Below are positions 12,501-26,871 of a DNA stretch of 64,000 nucleotides, one piece after another (within the stretch, counting starts at the first letter, position 1; every line of letters begins with the position of its first letter). The position numbers were made by a program, and so were the translations under genes. The notes beneath the pieces are model-generated. The model was not told where the DNA came from and searched no databases. It worked only from the letters and a program-made list of their open reading frames with translations. Origin of the DNA: Pristionchus mayeri (Eukaryota; Nematoda; Chromadorea; Rhabditida; Neodiplogasteridae); assembly GCA_036245805.1 (NCBI GenBank), contig BTRK01000002.1:22251067-22315066 (forward strand), read 5' to 3'.

Positions 12501-14256
12501 GTTATAGAAGTATACTCAGGCCTATGATTTATCGATAAAGTATCAGATTTGTATCTCGTAATTTCCGGCTGACGCTATCGCTATTCTAAAAGGGATCAAG
12601 AGTAGATGATACATTATTTCTGACGTACACGTAGTAAAGAGGGAATGCGTAATATCCCCATCTCCTTTTAACCTACAGTTGTTCAAATATAATATTTATC
12701 TGGAATTATAATTCATTCTTATCAATATTTTTTTATTTTGCATTGATTAATATGTTTTCAAATCGACAATTTAAACGACATAGCACACTCTTTGTACAGG
12801 GAATCGAGGTATTAAAAGCAGGGCAACAAAGGCTGATATTTTTCGTACTGGAGGGATATTTTTGTCTAGCATAGCTTGCACTTCTTCCTGCACTCCTTCC
12901 ATCTCTCCTCGTCGGTGTAGAAGGGATTCGTGCAGAATCCATCCGTCCAGACCGAGCAACTGAAAGAAGTTGTGGACACCGTCTTCTGAATAGTTTTCGA
13001 AGATTACTTTAAAATCAAATCCATGTGATTCTAGAATGGCCGCTCATTAGCATACTTTGAGGCAAAGTACGGGGGGGGGGTGCTTTGAAAACTACTGGGT
13101 ATCTTGCATAATTGTGACAGATATGGAATTGTTAGGGGTTAGCAAAAAATAATTCAACTTAGAAATTGATTTTTTTTTTGAAAATAGTAGGGGATATTTA
13201 CCGATCGTTGACGTCGACGCACGGTTCGACGCAGCAGATTTGACACGTCTTGCTGAAATATCTCGTGAGAGGCATTCCAAGCATGGATATTACTGGCAGA
13301 GGTCGACGAAGCTTGCGTAGGCATTGTCGAAGCAGAGGGGAGAGGGAGCATCGTTGACTGGGGCGAAGATCGTCTCGCAGCCCTAGAGAGATAGTATGTA
13401 TCACGAGTTGTGGTGCTGGGAGAAAGCAAAGAATACACGTACTGTTACTTGGTCATAGCATGGATTGGGCTGGCCGTCGCAAGGGTTGAGTTGTGCATTG
13501 ACGAGTAGAGAAAGGGAAGATACGAGGATGAAAGAAAGGAACATCGCCTGAAGGGGAATGAAGCAGTGAGGAGGAGACTGATTGATAACTAATCACTTGT
13601 TAGGGCCTGGGCCTATTTTATAGGGTGTGCGGATTATTAGGAACAATGGCCGGAAAGTGCACGAGACAGGGGCGAACAATGGAATGATAAGAGAGAGGGT
13701 GAGAATATGATTGGGAGCTTTCGAATGGGAGAACGAGAGTATGCATATATGCCAATCCGATGGGTTTGAGACACATTTTCTTGTGCTAGAATTACGCATT
13801 TATTTGAAACGAAGAGACATCATTTGTCAAAAAATGTAAACACTTATTGTACGCCTATTAAATGGCCCTTTGAACGACTGATGGATTACTCTTGAGTTGT
13901 TCTCTCTGCTTCGTGACTCTTCCTCTTCTGCCTATCCAGCCAGAGTGTACGTCTGCGGAGATGCGAAGGGAATGAGCAAGGATCTGTGGGAGTGCTTCGT
14001 CCAGTGTGCAGCTGAGACAGGAGGTACCGTGCAGCGACTGAGTTATGCATTACTATATGTCACGAGTCTTAAAAGATTGTATGCAGAGAGCACAGTTTTT
14101 CATCGTTGCGTAGACGTCACTTGAGTACTGTACCATAAGAATGATAAAATTATGACAATATTAATGTCATTCGCAGGATGTTCGATCGATGAAGCGAGGA
14201 AGTACATGATGGAACTGAAGAAGGCCGATAGGTACATCGAGGATGTATGGTCATAA
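6502..14256 (+). CDS. mtrr-1: Methionine synthase reductase
   Basis: A diflavin reductase that reactivates oxidised cob(II)alamin methionine synthase, passing NADPH electrons through FAD and FMN in the cytosol. Twenty exons were built: 6502-6636, 6709-6859, 6934-7051, 7157-7216, 7308-7413, 7493-7631, 7735-7851, 7973-8060, 8520-8627, 8691-8763, 8843-8933, 9015-9130, 10477-10546, 10790-10880, 10944-11034, 11099-11155, 11198-11376, 11456-11573, 13897-14023, 14177-14256. They sum to 2115 bases, 704 aa, close to the ~700 aa of human MTRR. Visible motifs are the FMN loop [10 protein letters not shown], the [12 protein letters not shown] loop, the FAD motif RPYS, the NADPH glycine loop [31 protein letters not shown] and the C-terminal RYIEDVWS, which matches MTRR better than NDOR1. 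Introns at 9131-10476 and 11574-13896 host antisense genes. Confidence 0.93.
8102..8322. repeat. Imperfect inverted repeat (MITE-like) in intron
   Basis: The left end GCGTCTCCAGGTGGTGTCC and the right end GGGTAACACTCGGAGACG are inverted partners. Internal blocks also pair, for example CATGCACTCTCGTA with TACGAGAGCATG and CCGACTCTCAAG with CTTGGAATGG-like sequence. The ~220-base element lies in the 460-base intron between the eighth and ninth exons of methionine synthase reductase. No target duplication could be fixed, so its class is unknown. Confidence 0.5.
9498..10422 (-). CDS. Nested secreted protein with Glu/Lys-rich repeats
   Basis: This gene lies wholly inside an intron of methionine synthase reductase, on the opposite strand. 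Exons 10422-10201, 10158-10096, 9989-9948, 9902-9759 and 9686-9498 all join in phase 0. The first exon encodes a signal peptide ([20 protein letters not shown]) and a Pro/Ser-rich segment. Exon 4 carries tandem ESEKT-type repeats. Exons 4 and 5 both contain a GARYGS motif at equivalent positions near their 3' ends, so one may be a duplicate of the other. The second GARYGS is followed by GTACGT, so the gene might splice again instead of stopping at 9498. The third exon's acceptor (CATTGAG) is weak. The function is unknown; export is inferred from the leader. Confidence 0.6.
11592..12334 (-). CDS. Nested secreted ShKT-domain protein (copy B)
   Basis: Five exons (12334-12271, 12190-12144, 12095-12004, 11960-11910, 11835-11592) sum to 498 bases, 165 aa. 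The signal peptide is [17 protein letters not shown]. Two ShKT-like cysteine modules follow: one ending C-R-Q-S-C-Q-T-C-C, the other running from CADNNNNCAKW to YCAKTCDLC. The first intron uses a GC donor (G|GCAAGT). ShKT modules occur in nematode secreted and surface proteins and in metalloprotease tails; some block potassium channels, but no such activity can be claimed here. It is antisense within the 2.3-kb intron of methionine synthase reductase, ending 19 bases from the flanking exon. The next gene upstream is its paralogue. Past CDLC there is a tail of about 45 residues that copy A lacks; alternative splicing could remove it. Confidence 0.72.
12866..13544 (-). CDS. Nested secreted ShKT-domain protein (copy A)
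   Basis: Four exons (13544-13449, 13382-13294, 13252-13202, 12959-12866) sum to 330 bases, 109 aa. The signal peptide is [17 protein letters not shown]. The mature protein has a short Cys-Pro segment ([13 protein letters not shown]) and two ShKT-like modules, ending LCHKTCQICC and [11 protein letters not shown] at the C-terminus. One intron is only 41 bases. Exon phases and a 51-base exon match copy B downstream, so the pair arose by tandem duplication. Both lie antisense in the same intron of methionine synthase reductase. Secretion and a cysteine-stabilised fold are well supported; target and role are unknown. Confidence 0.75.
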
Positions 14257-14466
14257 GGAAAGTATGCTATTGATATTTCCTGAATAATGTCAAACAAGCG
14301 TCATTGTCTTTTGTCACTAACATTCCTTCCTTCTTTTTAGATTGTTGACATTCTTGTTGCATGATTTTGTTGATAGAAATACAAATATAAATGTTTTATG
14401 ATTAAGTGCCACTCGAGATTCTTATCGTATTCAATAGGGAGGGAGTCTCTCTCGGGCTCTTCTCTT

Positions 14467-15717
14467 CTATTTGTTGCCTGCTGCTGGGGGAATCGACTTG
14501 TTCTTCAGCTTCGACACCCAGCCTGCATGCAACAGTTGGTTGAGTGAGTCAAGAGTTTGACCTACCGAGAGCCCTCACGACTCGCAGGTGATAAGTTTCC
14601 ATTACGGGCACGAAGTTGACGATTTCCTGTGATTATCAGTAATCTCTCTCGTGAGAGAAATGAGCAACCTTGAAGTGTTCCTCCTGTCGTTCGGGCAATT
14701 TGGCAGAGACAGCCAGAATCTACACAACAATCAGTTTTCGATTCTCTGGTCGCCGTTCACCTCTGCACAGAGTCGTTCGAACTCCTTCTTGTGCTCTTCG
14801 TATTCCTCTTTCTTCTCGGGAATCTTCTCGCCAGTCTTTTGATCTACCATCTCAATGCAACTCCTGCTCATCCCTCCCTCCCCTCCCCTCTCCTCACCTG
14901 TGCCTTTGCCTGATCCATGGCCATAATCGCCTTGTCCACTTGATCCACTGTCTCTTTGAACTGAAGTATACTTATTTATTTCGGAATATTCTCTCTGTCT
15001 ACATTGGCGTAATCGACGGCGAGAAAGCTGCGAGTGAAGTGGAGCGCTTTTCGCCCGTCCACCTGGAGAGATCAAAGATCAATCGAGTGATGGAGGGGAG
15101 AGGGAACCTGGAAGTCGAAGGTGGCCTTCCACGTGTGGAAGAGGGCGTAGTCAGCGTGCGCCTTCAACTAAAAAGAAGACGATGGAGAACAGACCTAGGT
15201 AAATGATATTCTATTCAGTCGTGTTCCCTTACATCTTCTCTGTTCCAGTATCCATTGACTGCCGTGAAAGTGCGCATGACGTAGAGAGAAGTGGAGTTGA
15301 GGGCGTTGTCTTCGCACTGAATGAGATATCTCTCTTTTACCAAATTCATCCCTCGCCATTCCCCTCCATTCATTCATCTACTCTCTATTCTCACAATCTG
15401 CTCCGAATTGGCCTTGGGACAATCGTTGAAGGATGGCTGCATGTACATGAGGAAGGCTTCGTTAACCGCAGTGATTGTGTCCTGGAAGGGGCGGGGCTTG
15501 GGGGAAGGGGCGTGGCCTGAGTGGCCGATGCCTTACCGCGTACTTGGTCATCGTGTTGATCGCGATCTTTACCTTCGGAGGCAATGACGTCTGGAAGGGT
15601 CAGGAGTAAGTGGGCGGAGCTTCGAGTGAAGAGGGCGTGGTCTACCTTCTTGATGTCTGCGTTTTGAGTGCTACGTCGAATCTTGAATATTCCCCAGAAT
15701 CCACCACCAGAAACCAT
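14467..15717 (-). CDS. Alpha-helical protein, possibly BAR-domain-like
   Basis: About eleven short exons were joined from ATG 15717 (MVSGGGFWGIFKIRR) to a stop at 14467, giving roughly 245 aa with no signal peptide. The first exons are 15717-15646, then a frame starting TSLPPKVKIAINTMTKYA. Later exons include FKETVDQVDKAIMAMDQAK and a charged stretch, EKKEEYEEHKKEFERL, that suggests coiled coil. The C-terminus is LKNKSIPPAAGNK. Most introns are 40-60 bases and in phase 0. A short N-terminal amphipathic segment before long helices recalls BAR-type membrane-curvature proteins, but this is a guess from composition. It converges with methionine synthase reductase, whose stop lies about 210 bases away. 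Confidence 0.55.
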
Positions 15718-17285
15718 TTTATAACTGGAAGTTGCATATTTTCTTTCCATGGGGAGAGAGGAACCAACCGAGTGCGAGTGTAGAAAAGAATGAAAATGAG
15801 AGGAGAGGGGAAGATGAACGAATTTTTTTAGATTATGCAAATTTAATTTGAAAAAATGTGATGATGTTTTCATTCTTGAAGCGATTCACAATTGCATTCA
15901 TCATCTCTTGCTTTGAGTCACCCAGAATTCATTTATAGTACATGATGGGATGGAGGGATCGCTCGAGAATCAAAGTATTCAGGGGGTATTTGAGTGTCTC
16001 TCAGTCACGTAATCAGCGAGTCTCCCTCTCCCCCCCCCTACGTGATCCTCTCCTTCCTCTTATCATTCTTCTTCTCTCCTCGCCTTTGCACGATCACCGA
16101 CCATCTCTTATCAACAGTTGTGTAGGCTAGTGGACGACACGTGTTGTCACGATATGACACGCAGAACAGGAGTAGGGTAGGGTACTGTAGAAATTTTTAA
16201 AAAATGATCGGACGTACATTCATATGAAGAAAAGTACGAAATGTAACAGAGCAACTGCATGTACATAGGTAGAGGAGCAGAATCTACAATCAGGTGTGCA
16301 TTCTAGAATGCATAACTCCAGAATGTAAATCGAGTGACGGTGTTGAAATGGCAGAGACTAACAGTTCCTTGATGACATCCAGTTCGTATATAAGAGAAGA
16401 GTTTCTTCACTCTTCATCGGCTACTCTGGCGGAACAGAAAGTAAGTGACAATTCCCCTCCACTCCTCTCATTCTCTTCATTTCCCCATTCTCTCCTCTTC
16501 CTGCTCCTTCTCCATTATTTGTTGCGCATCTTCTTCAAACATCGACACAATACATGAGAGGGAGGAGGGGCTACTTCTTTCCCCTTTGCTCACTACTTCG
16601 GTATGCTCACAAGCATCGCTTTGTGTGCTAAATAAGTCGCTAATATTTGCGTGAATATTTACAAAATATTCTCACGTTGTCATCACATAAAAGCATACGC
16701 ACACTAGTTTATTTCCACATCGCTGGTCCATTCCCAAGAACTAGCAGCTTGCTCATTGCAAGTGCAGAGTAATCATCGCAGGAGATCAGGCTCTCGGGTA
16801 GACAATCGTAGCCATCCTTCGATATGTACCTTGTTTTGTCCAGCCTACACTACTCCCCTACTTCCCTCCTCGTCTGGTCTCTCTCCTCTCCCTCTTCTCT
16901 CTCTCTAATCACCTTCTCTAGTCTTCCCTTATCATGAGTGATCCCTCTACGGGTTCATTCTTACAAACTACGGGGTTCCCTCTGGTGGAGATTCATTCTC
17001 TTTACTTCCATCACCCTCACTCAGACTCACTCAGACTTGCCTGTCTATTTTTGGAGAGTAGTAATTCCCATATCACTCCATTGTTTTCTTGTTTCTCATT
17101 TCATTAATAATTTCCTGCTAAATTCTTATCGTGATTCCCATTGATCACTTCGAAATGATTTCCCCTCCTCGGGCGGTTTCCTTCTTCACTTCTCGTTTCA
17201 GACCCTTTCCATGGCGCAGTTCGTCCCCCTTCGTCTCCCTTCCATTATGATTCCCCCTTCATATCATTCCCTTGCAGGATCTAAG
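15718..17285. other. Intergenic region before catalase, with two exon-like frames
   Basis: Two plus-strand candidates lie here. One is an ATG at 16348 leading to a GTAAGT donor near 16440 (MAETNSSLMTSSSY...). The other is a frame starting at about 16934 (MSDPSTGSFLQTTGFP) just after a long polypyrimidine-TCTCTAG acceptor. They could be alternative first exons of the catalase gene or an unrelated short gene. The remainder is pyrimidine-rich or AT-rich and shows nothing else. Confidence 0.3.
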
Positions 17286-20162
<2,877 letters not shown>

Positions 20163-20375
20163 GGGATAAGTGAGACAGTCAATACATCGACGATATCAAG
20201 CCACTCCATTCCAGTACCTTCATCTCGTAGATAGACTGTATATTCCGATCAATCGATAAAGATTTCCACAATATTCGTCGTATGGGCATTTATGACAGCA
20301 TGAACTATAAATTCCCACGAGTGTCACACTTTGGTGGACAAAACGAATCTGCTCCTTCCTCTTATTTCACTATCG

Positions 20376-23300
20376 ATGAGGCCATTACATCTGCTCCTCC
20401 CTTTCCTCTTGAATGTCTTCCATGCTCATCAAATCGATCATCCACCCAAGGAATTGCCTTCTTCTGCTGCTGAGGTGGGTTGAGTGAGAACGCATTCTCG
20501 TCAATATTCCTTATGCAGCCTCATTACTCTCTTTATCTCGATCTGATCACTGGTCGAAGAGGATACGATGCAACCAGATTATATGAAGATCTGGGAAGAA
20601 TCACTCAACAATTTCTGACCGAGGAGTGCTATGAGGTGTGCATCGGATATGAAAAGGAAATGATCACGTTCATAGGATCTCCAACTTCTGCACGTTGCGA
20701 ATTCTCGCAATATCAATAGGGAAAGTGAAGGAGTAACAGATTTCGATGCTTCAGTCTACCTCAGAGGTGCAGATTGTACTCAATACAGTTAAAGAATATA
20801 GTATCCTTAGCTTTGGATGCATCGGGAAAGCTGGGGAACGGAATAGCAGGAGGACAGTTCATGTTTGGAGGCGATTTCAAGGCGTGTCGGGTAATGGCTA
20901 CAGTGACTTGATTCTACATTTCAACTGACTTCTTGAGGCGATAAACTACCAGTTGCCCTCCAGAGATCGACCATTCCAATTGGAATAGGTATTCACTGAA
21001 TTTCAGAATTTGAGAAAGGAGCAGATAATTTGTAACTCCTTCAGGTATTATGTCAATCCAATGATAGCTACTAATCGAGACAGGATGGCCTGTCTGCCCG
21101 AGTTGAGTGAGGAGAGGGAGGAGGTCTTGGTTGATCTTTGATCTCCAGTGGGTCTGCACTCTCTCATCCTCGGAGTCTGTCTCCCTGCCAGTTGTTCGAG
21201 TCTCCATCTTCTGGATGTTCTCCGACCACGTACGAGTATTTTTTCTGAATACTCATTTCTATAGTGAATATCTTTGCAGCAGGAGGAATTCCTTCAATAA
21301 TTCCCAATCCAATCTGCTCACTCGTTAAAATCAACGACGGAGTTCCTCAGAAGCATTTCGCCTATTTTGTAGTTGTGTACGTGGGTGGGAAGAAGAGACA
21401 CTCGTGAAACGATTAATTACAGGGCGATTTTCAAGATTCTCATTGCCATTTGCTTCATTTCGGGAGTTTTGGATTACTTTATTTCTGAGGAAAATTTTTC
21501 GACAGAAAATAGAAGCAAGTGCCAATTCAACTTCTCTGAAATTGCTTTCTTTCTAGTTTCTCTTCGTTCCGTATCTAACTGCTTTTCTCTCCATCGAAAT
21601 ATTCAATCGTTGTTTCACATTCCTTCAGAAGAGCCCCATGTGAGTTGAGTGGAGATTGGTGATCAAAAGTTGTTCTTGAGGAGGATTCGATCCGAGTGCT
21701 TGGAGCGATCAAAGTGATCTCCATCACTTGGATTTTATTCGGCCACGGAAGCAGTTATTTCTATCGAAATGGTTAGATCGAATACTTGAAGACAAAAGAA
21801 AATATTGAGCAAATATGAAGGAAACATCAGAGAGCTTCACGAGTTTCTACAGACAAGCATCTCTGGACAGGTTAGAATGCGAGAAATGAGCTAGATATTG
21901 AAGGAGATTGTAGATAATTCTTTCTTCTTTCTTCGCAGTCGACACTTTCTTCTTCATCTCTGGTCTTCTTCTCAGTTACATCTGGTAGAATTCCATTTAT
22001 TTTTTTTCTAACATTCTCCTAGGATGAATTTCTACCGCACTCATTCCTTCACCACTACCCGCAGAGGCTGGATTCTCTTCTACTTCCATCGATTCATGAG
22101 GTTTCCCCTCCTCCTGGATTCTCTTCTACTTCCATCGATTCATGAGGTTTCCCCTCCTCCTTCCCTCTTATCTCTTCCTCTCAGACTGAGTCCCCTCTAC
22201 TACTTCGACCTTCTCTTCTACACCTTCATTTTCATCCCCAGCAGAGTGGATGTTCCCTACATCATGACGAATCAGATCAAAGAGGACCCATGCAGGCACG
22301 AGTTAATAAATCAAAATATATTAAAATAAACAATTTCAGAGTTAATTTATGGTATTCCTTTGCGTATCTCACTAATCTGCTGCATACCGATGAGCAGGTT
22401 GATTAACTCTCCATCTTTCCAAACTTCATTTCTCTCAAATTGATAATCTATGCAGTATCTCTCCTTCACTTGGTATATCTCTGTCGATTTCCAACTCTTC
22501 GCAGTCTCTCCCTTCTTCCTCATTCCTCTGACGGGGAAAGGGGGAAGAGGTGAGTTGATTGATCTCTAGAAGGGAAGGAATCCTTCAGGAGTACTCGCTT
22601 GCATCTCTGCCATCGCAGCATCCACTGCATACAACTTCTATCTAGTCTACACTTACAATCTGCCGGTAGTGACACCAAAGACCATTCTACAATCAATTGC
22701 AACTCTTAGGCTAAGCTGGCGATGCTCCAGCAGCAGAGCATAGGCAATTCGTGAGTTGATCTCCCTTCCTCTCCTTCATCGATTCGATTGAGTGAGATGG
22801 CGACGACGATGTACAATTCTCCCCTCATCCGAGCACAAGTTTGACAATTCATCACTCAGTTAACACTGAGATCACTCACAGATCTACCTGCTGGGGTTGC
22901 TTTCTGGCTTCATCCTACGCAATTTCCGCAGAGATCGAATAAATCCCGTGAGTGAGCAGAAGAAATCAGTCACTTCCTCTCCAGATAGTGGATGTCTCCA
23001 TGTGGTTTCTCTCTCTCTCCACTCTCTCCCTCGTATATCTCAACTTCTCCTTCTATTCTCACACTGATGTCATTCCTCTACACATAAAGTAACACTTCCG
23101 ATCCTTCCTTCCATCTACAGTCTCTTCAGTGCTCTCTTCTCTTCTCTCTCTCGTCTCTTCTGGGGTCTTTCTCTCTTCTGGATCATCTTCTCCACTCACA
23201 ATGGAGGGGGAGGTAGTTTCTCCTCCCTTCCCCTCTCCATCTTCTCATCAGGTCCAATCCGTTCTCTTCTCTCTTGCTCTGGTTGGGCAGTTCCTTCTCG

Positions 23301-23633
23301 TCTCACTTACTCCACTTATCTCCTCCATGTCATCACCATCCAATGGCTATTCCATCTCAATCCATTAACTCCGAGATTTGCTGGATTTCTTTATGAGGTA
23401 AATCGTCAATGGATAACGGGAATTCTCCCTTTTCTTCAGTCGATCACTCTGGGAATTCCTTCGATCGTCCTCAGTTTCTCTACTGCTGCCATTGCCCATC
23501 TCATAGTGGAGAAACCATTCGCCAATGTCCCTTTCCCTCTCTTTCTCGTATCATTTCCCTTTCTCAGATCTATGCCCTAATAATTCGCTCGTATTTCACC
23601 GAGAGGACAACAAAGACAAAGAAGACTTCGTAG
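20376..23633 (+). CDS. NRF-6-type membrane acyltransferase
   Basis: Start chosen at 20376, where MRPLHLLLPFLLNVFHA forms a signal peptide and the exon ends at a GT donor in frame with the next. The N-terminal extracellular NRF domain shows EECYERCRLYSIQL, then ALDASGKLGNGIAGGQFM, later VGLHSLILGVCLPASCSS. Several exons of the acyltransferase-3 domain follow: GAIKVISITWILFGHGS with the family His, VDTFFFISGLLLSYIW, WILFYFHRF, YLSFTWYISVDFQLF and a series of hydrophobic exons ending TERTTKTKKTS. In C. elegans, nrf-6-like proteins are intestinal membrane proteins linked to drug and lipid uptake. The window copy is a member, not necessarily the orthologue. One exon end is tandemly duplicated (22068-22159). 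Confidence 0.85.
22068..22159 (+). repeat. 46-base tandem duplication spanning a splice donor
   Basis: A 46-base unit beginning CTGGATTCTCTTCTACTTCC is present twice, back to back and apparently identical. Each copy carries the end of the coding segment WILFYFHRFM and the following AG|GTTTCC donor. Because 46 is not a multiple of three, only use of the first donor, or removal of one copy, keeps the flanking acyltransferase exons in frame. Confidence 0.8.
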
Positions 23634-23902
23634 ATGGATGTCATTTCAAAATAAAGAGTGTCTCAATCATCCTTCATTTTTTGAGTCTCATGAGCAATGA
23701 CAACATTATTATTATGGCAATAAATGTAATGGAAACGAGCAGAAGAGTGAAAAACGAAGTGGTTCAGTTCAGAAGAAATGTAGCTGTGATCGAATTATGA
23801 GTGATAATACAAAAAGAGAATCATGGATAGATCTTAACAGATTTTATCTGCATGAATGATTAGCACATGATTTTCTGTCGTTTCCTCGTACTCATTTGTT
23901 CT

Positions 23903-25062
23903 TCACTGCTGAGTCGAAGCTTCCTGAGGCTAAAGAGAGAAAGATCATTTCTCGATCGAAGATCGATACAGTACCTGCTCTAGCTGAGATCCCACTTTGT
24001 TCGCCAGCCATATCCGGTAGTTGCCACAGATGACAGCGGAGACTCCTTCGTCCGTCGGTTGGAGACACGATAGCTGAGAGTATCGATTGATTCCCCATCC
24101 CTCCCTTGATCTACCTCAGGATCTGTCTCCAGTCTCTCTCCCAGATATTCCTCCCAATCACTGTCCATCTCTTCATCCACATTTCCCACTACGTGATCCT
24201 TCCTCTCATCGAAGTCGTACTCCGATCGGCAAGTCATTATCGATCGATCTCTGTTGAGTACCGAAATATTACCGTACCCAAACTACCGTAACCGACTCTC
24301 TGGTGATGGCAGTATAATTCTGGTACTCGACCCGTTCGACTCTTGATCGAATAGATCTAATCGATCCTCTCGTCTTTCCATCGCACTGTAATCCTTCTCC
24401 TTCTCTTCCCTTCCTTCCCTCTCCTCACAGTCATCTCTTCGAGTGATTGTTCTTCACAAGTCCTCTCTGCCATTCCTCCCCCTCCTCCTCCCTTATCTGC
24501 TATCGACTTCGATCTCTTCTTATCTCGAGATGTTCGTGATCGAGCTGGTCTCGCACGAGCAGGAGTAGCCACAGGAGGAGGAATCGCCACTTAAATAATC
24601 AGTTGGCGATACTCTCATCTTTCTACCGTACCTGGCTTCGTCTCAGGTAAGGAAGTGGACCGGATGAATGGTGCTCGTTCCTCTTGAGGGGCACTAGCAC
24701 CCTTCTCTTCTAGAAACAGGGGGTTACAGTAGACTACCGTAGTCTGGCACCTGGAGAGGGGAGATATCCAGAGACGGGGATGGGAGCAGTCATCGTGGAT
24801 TTCCCATCGGTTCCAGTCACTCCAATCGTATTCCCTCCACTTTTCTCTCCCTTCTTCAGTGGTTGCTTCCCAGTCAGAGAAGGAGCACCAGAAGACTGCT
24901 AGAGAATACTGTGGTTACGGTAGGATGACTAGGGAGATGGAGTACGGTATTCTTGTTATGGTGAGATAGATTGGATAGAGTACCGCTGGTCGTGAGGGGA
25001 CGGATGGTGGTCCTTTCTTCTTCTTAGAGGGAGTCTTCACTCGAGGAGGACGAGGTCTCATG
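23903..25062 (-). CDS. Lys/Pro/Ser-rich protein of unknown function
   Basis: Exons on the minus strand run from MRPRPPRVKTPSKKKKGPP at 25062 through a Ser/Gly/Thr-rich segment (KQPLKKGEKSGGNTIGV), a basic region (ARARPARSRTSRDKKRSKS) with a glycine run, an acidic region (DEEMDSDWEEYLGERLETD), and a folded-looking C-terminal part (CLQPTDEGVSAVICGNYRIW) to a stop at 23903. Alternating basic and acidic low complexity suggests a nuclear or scaffold protein, but no named domain is recognised. Exon borders are approximate. It converges with the acyltransferase, 270 bases away. Confidence 0.5.
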
Positions 25063-25773
25063 CAGAGGAAGAGTCTGGAAGGAATGAAGGAAGATGAAGA
25101 GGAGGAAGGAGGGAACTCACAAGGGTGAGAGTGGGAGTAAATAGACGAGTAGAAGGAGAGGGAGGACCATTGGCCACTCCCCACGAGGGATTGATGTAGA
25201 AATGAAGGGAGGAGGAGGAGGAGAGCGCGAGAAAAGAGGGAGAGAGAGAAGGGGGGAAGAGAAAATATGCAAAATTCGATAATAACAATATTATTGAATT
25301 TTTAAATATTCTATTAACGAGTGATTAATAAGGATAAGCAAAGCGTCTAGATTCTCCCCCAACATCCATTCACGATAGACGATGAAATTGTGGCAAAGAG
25401 AGAATGATTCTAGAAGATTATCGATTGAACGATTGCCCCCCTTCTCTCTCGCCCAGATTTCCGAATACGAGATTCATTGATCCAACAAAAGCGCAAACGA
25501 AGAAAAGTCGATGTGCTCAACTTCCCTATTTTTTCATACTGTACATAATCTGGAAATTCATCACACTTTACGCCATCAATTGAATGGATCTTTCCGTGGA
25601 TGGAAATGCTTATGTAATTTGTTACAAGTACTATCGTTTATCAAAATTGAGCAGCATTTGGAAAGAAGAAAGTAGATGGAAGGGGTGAGAATGGATGTTC
25701 TTCCATCACTTGGTAGAAGTCTCCCCTGGAACTGCCTCTGCAAGTAGTTTAGATTATGTGACATGAGAGAGGA
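25063..25773. other. Intergenic, no supported gene
   Basis: Purine-rich sequence near 25200-25260, then AT-rich sequence. Minus-strand open frames here are Ser/Pro/Leu-rich shadows of polypurine DNA. Nothing else is visible. Confidence 0.4.
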
Positions 25774-26671
25774 TTAACCAGAAGAAACGAAGGTGCCAGT
25801 GGAATCGATCTTCTTCGCATATTTGGGAGGAGACAAGCGAGCCTTTCGATCTCTTCTCATCCTGAATGGGACAATGGTTATTCAGATTGGATATGGATGC
25901 ATACTTGAGGAAGCGATAGAAGAAATAGCCAGCGAGAAATAGAAAGGAGATAGAACAGACTCCGAATGAGAAGAGGATTGTCATCCACTGGAGAAAAGAA
26001 CATCGAGGGATATATACACCTGATGAAGAAACGGACGAAATCTCTTATGAATCTTTGCTGGCATTTCTTGAGAATCACTGCGATTGTCTGATATTCCTGA
26101 AGAGAGAGAGAGAGGGGGGGAGGGGAGGGAGGGGAGGGAGGGGGGGGGGAGGGGGGGGGAGGGGGGGAACTCACTTTGTGGGTGGAAGTGAAGTAGATGT
26201 GGTTGAAATCACGCTGAAGTATGAGTGGACGAGAAGGGATGGGAGGGTTAAACTAACGCTGATCTCGCATAGATTCCCTTCGTCCATCTTGGAATGCATG
26301 GATGAAGTGATGGCACGGACTCGAGGAGTATTCATACTGTAGTCATCTAAAGAAAGAGAGAGGATGGGGAGGAGGGATCATCGAGTCCCTTGCCTTCTTC
26401 GCTGTTCCTCCAGATGTGAACCCAGCATCCAACTGCTACAATCCCGTATCTGGGATATGAATGAAGAGTGATCTTTGATCTTCCCTCACAGTTCTTTGGC
26501 GTTCAGACTCAATGTAACTGATTGATCTCCACATTTAGTTGTCTCGGCTGGGAGAGGTGTTTAGCAAAGGAAAGTAGGAGGAGCGTACTCTCTTGCTTGT
26601 GACTGTCGTGTTGCTCCGAATGAAGAAAGAAGAGGAGGAGAAGAAGAAGAGGGAGGAGAGACACCGATCCC
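25774..26671 (-). CDS. Small type I membrane protein (hypothetical)
   Basis: Start at 26671 gives a signal peptide (MGSVSLLPLLLLLLFFLHS). Seven or so short exons follow: TETTKCGDQSVTLSLNAKE, LYGIVAVGCWVHIWRNSEE, DDYSMNTPRVRAITSSMHSK, RDFNHIYFTSTHK, then EYQTIAVILKKCQQRF. A single membrane span, MTILFSFGVCSISFLFLAG, comes next, with a basic cytosolic tail ending STGTFVSSG. About 175 aa. One intron appears to use a GC donor (AAG|GCAAGG), and one exon junction relies on a weak GTCCGT donor. The lumenal part holds several cysteines. The family is not recognised; an accessory subunit or receptor-like role is only a possibility. Confidence 0.55.
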
Positions 26672-26871
26672 ATCGAAGGAATTACACACGAATGAACGAT
26701 CCATCGAACAAACAATAACAAGGAAGAATTGGGTGAATTGGTTTATCACATTTGCATATCCGTAACAGCAACAGTTAACTTCGATATTAGTTAAGAATTG
26801 AGATCGAGATATCCTATCGGATTATGTACAAAATAATTACAAGAGTCGACAAAGAGTAAGCAAGGGTTCTT

